Part shown: positions 58,613-64,000 of the stretch, piece by piece
Position numbering within the stretch: position 1 is the stretch's first letter
Layout of the letters: every line of letters starts with the position of its first letter
Assembly (NCBI RefSeq): GCF_022965805.1
Contig: NC_133110.1
Span: 29,818,668 to 29,882,667 of the forward strand
Direction of reading: 5' to 3'
Length of the DNA: 64,000 bases
Source: Primulina eburnea
Taxonomy: Eukaryota > Streptophyta > Magnoliopsida > Lamiales > Gesneriaceae
Translations under genes and position numbers: made by a program
The notes under the pieces: model-generated
The model's database searches: none
The model's input: the letters and a program-made list of their open reading frames with translations, nothing else
Told to the model about the DNA's origin: nothing

Positions 58613-60475
58613 TTTGGTTTCTATAAACCCATCTAGTTCCTATTATATTAGCATCATTAGGTCGAGATACTAAGTGCCATACTCTGTTTCTTTCAAACAG
58701 ATTAAGTTCTTCTTGCATGTCTTCTATCCAGTTTGTATCTAGGAGAGCATCATCAATTTTCTTGGGTTCAATTTGAGAAACAAAAGCAGCTTGCAAAAAT
58801 TCACCTATCATTTGATTTCTAGTTCTAAGGGGAGCAGTAGGGTTACCAATGACCAGTTCGAGTGGATGATCCTTTTTCCACCGGAGACATGGTCCATATT
58901 GATCTTCCTCGGTTGGTGGAGTGATGTCATTTTCTCGTTCTGTTGCCTCTTCTGCCAGTGGTGTAATCTGTGGTTGATGGTTGTTCTCTTGATCATTTGT
59001 TTGTTGACAATTGTCTTGACCGGTTGGATTCTCTTTGAAGATTGTTTCACCTGTTCTTCGTAAGTCTATTTCATCTTCATCATTGCTAGCTTCAAGATTA
59101 GCAGCTTCAAAATTATTTATTAGATCATGCATGTTGCTATTGCTATTGTCATGACATATGGATGATTCATCGAATACAACGTGTATGGATTCTTCGACAG
59201 TGAGAGATTTTTGATTATATACTCTATATGCTTTACTTACTGCTGAGTATCCCAGAAAGATGCCATTTTCAGCCTTTACATCAAATGCAGTGAGATGTAT
59301 TTTTCCATTTATGTGAATAAAGCACTTACAGCCAAAGATGCGAAAATACCCCACTTCTGGCACTTTGCCGGTCCATATTTCATATGGAGTCTTTTCATGA
59401 TTTTTATTAATCATAGATCGATTCTGAGTAAAACATGCTGTGTTAATGGCTTCAGCCCAAAATTTTTGCGAGATACCGTATTCAGCCAGCATGGTTCTAG
59501 CTGCTTCTTTCAATGTGCGGTTTCTTCTTTCTGCTACTCCATTTTGTTGGGGCGATCTTGCAGCTGATAGCTCATGTTTAATCCCATGATCTTCAAGATA
59601 GGATGATAGATATTTGTTCAGAAATTCAGTTCCTTTATCACTTCTGATTCTGTTAATGTTTTCCCTCTTTTCATTGTGAAGTCTCTTGAGCAGCTTGATT
59701 AGATGATCAGCAGTTTGATCTTTGGAGCCAAGAAATATTACCCATGTAAATCTAGAATAATCATCAATGACAACGAGAGTGTATTTCTTTCCCCCTAAGC
59801 TCATTACCGGGATTGGTCCAAATAGATCCATGTGAAGAAGATCTAGACATTTATTTGAAGAATGTCTACCTTTGCTTTTAAAAGTTGATCGAACCTGTTT
59901 TCCAAGCTGACAAGCATTGCATACTTTATCTTTGGCAAAATCAACGTTAGGCAGTCCAGATACTAACTTAAGCTTACTAATGGTAGAGATGGATTTGAAA
60001 TTTAGATGATTTAGTCGTTTATGCCATAGCCAATTTTTATTTCCATTTAAAGCAACGAAACAAGTAGATGTATTTAAATTTTGATCATTCCATTCTACCC
60101 TATAAGTATTTTGACTTCGATAACCAGTCAACACTGTGTAACCTGCAGTGGTTTTAACCATGCATTTTTCTTTATGAAATTCAACCGTGTACCCATTGTC
60201 GCAAAGTTGACTTATACTGATCAGATTGTAGCATAAGTTTTCTACTAACAGAACATCTTTGATGATAATTTTGCCATGAGTAATCTTACCCTTACCCATA
60301 GCTTTACCTTTAGAGTTGTCACCGAAAGTGATTGTTGGTCCTTTGAGATCTACAATTTCTGATAAGAGATCTTTATTTCCAGTCATATGTCTTGAGCATC
60401 CACTGTCTAGGAATCATGATGACTTTTCTATGTTCTTCTTCTTTAGTTCCTGACAATGAAAGATTGGTACCCCTT
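58605..60475 (-). pseudogene. Protease-integrase part of element F pol
   Basis: The open frame of 593 residues from 60386 starts inside the protease (the residues MTGNK that follow the active-site DSGCSRH). Just upstream the codon before FLDSG is TGA (plus strand 60414-60416) where Trp is usual in this family, so protease is cut by a nonsense change. Integrase zinc site: His 122, His 127, Cys 156, Cys 159. Catalytic core: Asp 187 (MDLFGPIPV), Asp 250 (RSDKGTEF) and Glu 286 (NGVAERRNRTL), with exactly 35 residues between the last two. Then YEIWTGKVPEVGYFRIFGCK, an acidic linker and the RT start WVYRN before the frameshift. It would be gag-pol continuous in an intact element. Confidence 0.92.
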
Positions 60476-62434
60476 TTATTTGGGTCCAGGGTTAATTAGC
60501 CCCTTAGGAATCCACACTTGAATTATCCTTGCGGATTTTTTTTGATATGTTCCAGGGTAATCATGATCAAAAGTGGACTCTGGTGAATGCAGTACATGTT
60601 GTTTGGGCCTTTGATTATCATCATTCAATCTATACATCTTTTGAACTGGTCGACAATTGTAGTAATTGTAAGGTCTGATTTTTAAGTAATGTCTGGTTGA
60701 CCCTTCGTATCCAGTTGGATTTGGCCTGAGTTTGTGCCAAAATTGTTTGGATTCATAACCCAAACCACATCGCCTCCCGTTGTTCTTAAGATTTATGTTT
60801 TGAATGCCTTGAACCGTAGGCTCATCATGTTCATATACCGAGCTAGATCTGACAAATTTAATTGATCTTAAACTGTCTTTTTCTAGCAACGGTTGAGTTG
60901 AAGCTTCTGAGGTATTACAATCATTTATGCAGTAACCGAGCCCAGTTCTATCCCCGGCTGGTTTCTGCATTTCATGTATCTTATCAAGAGAAGCAGAGGA
61001 CTTGTTCCACATGTTGATGGTGCTTAATAAACGTTTGTTTTCTTTTAAAGTAGCATGGAACAGTTTTCGTAAATCATCATTCTCAGCTGCTATCAGACTT
61101 AGCTTGACTTTTAAACTTTCAACCTCTTTGTGCTGCGAACAGCTGGAGAGAGTTAGTTTGTTTTTCAAGTCTTTCTTTTCTGTATCAGCTTCATTGAATT
61201 TCTTATATAGTCCTTTGAACTCATTCACCATCTCGTTAAGTGCTGTAACAAGATCTTCACGTGTAAATTCTTCAGAATTAAAATCAAATACCATTTCATC
61301 AGTAGCTTCTTGATCTTCCTTGGCCATAAGACATTCGACTCTTTCGTCTTCACTTTCACTCGAAGATTCTTCAGAAGAAGACTTTTCTGATTCTGTTTCA
61401 GCCCATTTGCCTTTATCTTCTTCTGCAACCAAAACTTTCTGACTCCTTTTCTTGAAGAACTTCTTGTCGTTTTTGAATCGTCTTCTATTTTCCGGCTTCT
61501 TTTCATCCTTCTTTGGCTTATTGCATTCTGCAATAAAATGTCCCTTCTTTCCACAGTTAAAACACCCTTTACCATCCTCAGTATGGTCTTTTTTGAAGTA
61601 AGGTTTATTCATTTGAGATTGATTTTTGCGCATAAATTTACCAAATTTTTTAACGAACAAAGACATAGCTTCATTGGTTAGTTGCTCAGCCGATTTCTTA
61701 CTTGTGGACTCTTCGACCGGAAGAGTCACTGTAGCTGCTGCCAAGACTTTTGTTTGTTGGGTTGTGGACGGCTCTTCTTCAGTTCGTATTCCTAGCTCAA
61801 ATTCATATGCCTTGAGATCAGCAAATAAATCATGTAGTTCCAGTTTGTTTAGATCTTTGGATTCGCGCATAGCTATTGTTTTCACATCCCACTCTCTGGG
61901 AAGAGCTCTCATGACCTTTAAAGCAATTTCTCTGTTGGAGTATTCTTTTCCAAGTGAGGTAAGTTCGATGATAATGCTGCTGAATCGCTCATCAAATTCT
62001 GCAAGAGTTTCTCCTGGCTTCATCTTTGCATTGTCAAATTTTTGAATAGCCACTGTCAGTTTGTTCTCTTTGGTCTGATCATTTCCTTCGCACAGTTGAG
62101 TGAGTTTTTCCCATATTTCTTTTGCAGTAGTGCAGGTCTTGATTTTGGCGAACATGTTCTTATCAAGAGTTTTATAGAGAATGTCTTTTGCTACGTTGTC
62201 TAAGTTTGCTTTCTTTTTATCTTCAGCGGTCCATTCAGATCTGTGCTTCTCCATCATTTGATGAGCACCTTCAGTTATCCCAACAGCCGTGTTTGCTTTC
62301 ATTATCTTCATTGGTCCATCAGTAATTACAAACCACATATCGTCATCCTGAGCTGCCAGATGTGCCTGCATACGAATTTTCCAATCGTCATAATCTTCTT
62401 TGGAAAACATAGGGATTTTGTTGAAAGAAGCCAT
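60476..62434 (-). CDS. Gag protein of Sirevirus-like element F
   Basis: 652 residues from ATG 62434 (TTG at 62443 rejected as start). N-terminal copia Gag core: SKEDYDDWKIRMQAHLAAQD, ELDERF-like LAEFDERFSSIIIELTSLGK and LKVMRALPREWDVKTIAMRES. CCHC knuckle CFNCGKKGHFIAEC near 291-304, followed by a Lys-rich stretch and an acidic Ser/Glu segment. Then a long heptad-like region (about 390-480; KKFNEADTEKKDLKNKLTL, SLKVKLSLIAAENDDLRKL), probably a coiled coil, and a C-terminal tail ending WIPKGLINPGPK. An enlarged Gag with an extension after the zinc knuckle fits Sirevirus. It is intact as a frame and makes the particle shell. It is separated from protease by a stop. Confidence 0.93.
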   Translation of the reverse strand: MASFNKIPMFSKEDYDDWKIRMQAHLAAQDDDMWFVITDGPMKIMKANTAVGITEGAHQMMEKHRSEWTAEDKKKANLDNVAKDILYKTLDKNMFAKIKTCTTAKEIWEKLTQLCEGNDQTKENKLTVAIQKFDNAKMKPGETLAEFDERFSSIIIELTSLGKEYSNREIALKVMRALPREWDVKTIAMRESKDLNKLELHDLFADLKAYEFELGIRTEEEPSTTQQTKVLAAATVTLPVEESTSKKSAEQLTNEAMSLFVKKFGKFMRKNQSQMNKPYFKKDHTEDGKGCFNCGKKGHFIAECNKPKKDEKKPENRRRFKNDKKFFKKRSQKVLVAEEDKGKWAETESEKSSSEESSSESEDERVECLMAKEDQEATDEMVFDFNSEEFTREDLVTALNEMVNEFKGLYKKFNEADTEKKDLKNKLTLSSCSQHKEVESLKVKLSLIAAENDDLRKLFHATLKENKRLLSTINMWNKSSASLDKIHEMQKPAGDRTGLGYCINDCNTSEASTQPLLEKDSLRSIKFVRSSSVYEHDEPTVQGIQNINLKNNGRRCGLGYESKQFWHKLRPNPTGYEGSTRHYLKIRPYNYYNCRPVQKMYRLNDDNQRPKQHVLHSPESTFDHDYPGTYQKKSARIIQVWIPKGLINPGPK

Positions 62435-62469
62435 ATTATTCAAGATATATCAATGTTTGAGAAGAACCC

Positions 62470-62481
62470 GCTCTGATACCA
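62470..62481 (-). other. Element F primer-binding site
   Basis: Minus strand TGGTATCAGAGC, perfect initiator tRNA-Met complement, 2 bp from the 5' LTR. Confidence 0.93.
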
Positions 62482-62483
62482 AT

Positions 62484-63635
62484 TGTTAGGATCGAGAAAG
62501 AGTTAAGAGGGGGGGTGAATGAACTCTTTCACATTTTCTTTTGTAAAATATATTTTCAACCGTTTTTAGGCGGTTCGAAATACTTCTCTCTCAAACGGTC
62601 GAAAGAGGTGAACCACAGAAATGTGCGGAAGATGGTTCACTTCCTTTTGACAGATATTTCTCAAATATTTAGTGATCTAAACAACAAGAATATCAATAAC
62701 AGATTGCATAAGATAAATGACACAGTATTTTATGGATGTTCGGAGATTAAATACTCCTACGTCACCCCTTCTTCCTTGGTAGGAAGGAATCCACTAAAAG
62801 ACTTTGACTTTACAAATCGTTTGTAACAGCCCAATCCAATCAGGACTTATCCCATTGCCTGTTTTGGAACTCCTAGTGATCACTTTACACTTCTGGATGT
62901 TTACGAACCCTCAGTTCACCAGACTTCCAAACTTTAATCAAGTAACCATAGGTTATTGATAAAGCAGTAGTTTGTTTTGGTAGCACGAAAGGATCCTTGA
63001 GAGATCAAATATGTGACTGTAAAGCTGCGTGCAAATGAGCGATAATGAAGATATGAACTGTGAATGCGCTCTAAGATTTTTGTGAAGGCAAGCTGAAAGA
63101 CTTCTTTCAATCAGTGTTAGAGTTGTGTAGCTTGCTTGTCTAGCTTTCATTTCTTTCCAGATAATATAACCGAGTGATGTAACGGTCAGAAAGTACATTT
63201 ACCGTAAACCTGAGCTCCTGAATCAGATGAGTCATTTTCTCATTTATGAGCAATAAATACTTGTATTTAAACTTCCTTTTGCTTATCATAAATTTGAAGC
63301 TCTTTTCTTGAGGTTTACTCCTTTGAGCGACTGTACATGCAGCAGTAGGATATGAAAACTGTCTCTGAATGTCTTTTCTAGGAAAGAGTTATTAATGCAT
63401 ATCTTCCTTGGAATTGATGTGAGATCGTTGACTTTCGAGAATTTGAATTGCATTCAACCGGTCAGGGAATGTTGGAAAGCAATAAGTAGATCTCTTAAAT
63501 GAAACGACTGAACCATAAGGAATAGACGGTTGAAAACTAGCGGTTGAGAATTTCTAACCGCGGTTGAGAATTTCTAACCGCGGTTGATTTCTAATTTATC
63601 ATATACCAAAATTCCTGAAATTTCATTTTTTAACA
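62484..63635 (-). repeat. Element F 5' LTR (1152 bp)
   Basis: Colinear with 52250-53401. I see about three substitutions. It is followed directly by gcatgcct of the satellite. Confidence 0.94.
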
Positions 63636-64000
63636 GCATGCCTAGGACTATTGTTTCTGGTCGCGGTGTTAAATTCTTGAGTTACTTTTGGAAGACTTTA
63701 TGGGCTGAACTTGGCACAAAATTGTTGTTTTCTACTACTTGTCATCCTCAAACGGATGGACAAACTGAATTTGTCAATAGAACTTTGGGAACACTTTTGC
63801 GTGCTATTCTTAAAAAGAACTTGGATTGACATTTCTATGGACTTTATTTTGGGGTTGCCTAGGACTAAGAAGGGGAGGGATTCTATTTTTGTTGTTGTGG
63901 ATAGATTCTCTCAGAACCGATGATGCTTCAAACAATGCGGATTTGTTCTTTAGAGAAGTCGTTAGGTTGCATGGCATGACTAGGACTATTGCTTCTGATC
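63636..64000 (+). repeat. Integrase-core satellite, block 4 (runs off the window)
   Basis: One monomer and the start of the next, landmarks at 63636 and 63974. The spacing is 338 bp because about 26 bp around the segment [12 protein letters not shown] are missing near 63912. The array clearly continues beyond the window end. Confidence 0.9.

Larger units (their letters stand above)
51919..63635 (-). mobile_element. Element F: Sirevirus-like Ty1/copia element with a truncated tandem second copy
   Basis: Read on the minus strand: 5' LTR (63635-62484), tRNA-Met primer site, gag, broken protease-integrase-RT-RNase H, a 1-kb segment holding an antisense frame, a long extra ORF, polypurine tract, 3' LTR (53401-52250), and then a second primer site and the first 94-95 codons of another gag (to 51919), where satellite resumes. 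An extra ORF between RNase H and the 3' LTR is the hallmark arrangement of Sirevirus/SIRE1-type copia elements. The LTRs are 1152 bp each and differ at about three positions, so F is young, yet pol carries a nonsense codon and a frameshift. The right flank resumes at gcatgcct. The left side shows truncation, so no target duplication can be checked. Confidence 0.92.

Noticed and set aside
1..64000. Host genes, tRNA or rRNA genes
   Set aside because: Every frame with recognisable domains belongs to a retroelement. The tRNA-Met-like 12-mers are primer sites next to LTRs and not tRNA genes.

Overview
The window is plant nuclear DNA, almost certainly from a eudicot. It consists essentially of LTR retrotransposons plus one tandem satellite. 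I found no host gene, tRNA, rRNA or CRISPR array. The primer-binding sites complementary to initiator tRNA-Met, the Ty3/gypsy chromovirus (Tekay/Del-like) polyproteins, the Sirevirus-like Ty1/copia element with an extra 3' ORF, and the deep nesting all point to pericentromeric or other heterochromatic DNA. A Lamiales-like origin is only a weak impression from the Sirevirus extra ORF.

Layout. (1) 1-1618 is a chimera: a leader fragment of copia family E (1-507) joined to a decayed gypsy gag-protease (508-1618). (2) 1619-25936 holds a very short element (TRIM-like, LTRs about 110 bp). Its left LTR is split by a three-deep nest: element A (1641-25467, minus) contains element B (7587-23704, minus), which contains element C (11755-19613, plus). 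B and C have exact 5-bp target-site duplications and A has one with a single mismatch. C is an intact 1474-codon Tekay-type gag-pol. A and B are one gag-retaining family whose pol is a shared ruin. (3) From 25937 to beyond the window end runs a tandem array with a monomer of about 364 bp. The monomer is the catalytic core of a gypsy integrase. The array is split by three insertions: copia element E (27048-36476), intact Tekay element D (42566-50343) and a minus-strand Sirevirus-like copia F (51919-63635) carrying a truncated tandem second copy.

How the parts relate. C and D have uninterrupted gag-protease-RT-RNase H-integrase-chromodomain frames and nearly identical LTRs, so they are the youngest and could be active. 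A and B keep the LTR ends, primer site and gag of the same broad lineage but no usable pol, and could only move in trans. All four gypsy elements carry about eight copies of one short near-palindromic GC motif (core GCACCCGCGGT), in the same sense orientation and the same part of the LTR, like a U3 enhancer array. By-eye LTR divergence gives the order A (oldest), E (about 1%), B (about 0.6%), F (about 0.3%), then C and D.

The most notable items are the integrase-core satellite with its higher-order repeat of nine monomers, the shared U3 motif clusters, the gag-only A/B family, the 73-bp-repeat TRIM, and the antisense and 919-codon extra ORFs of element F. All identity and divergence statements are by eye.
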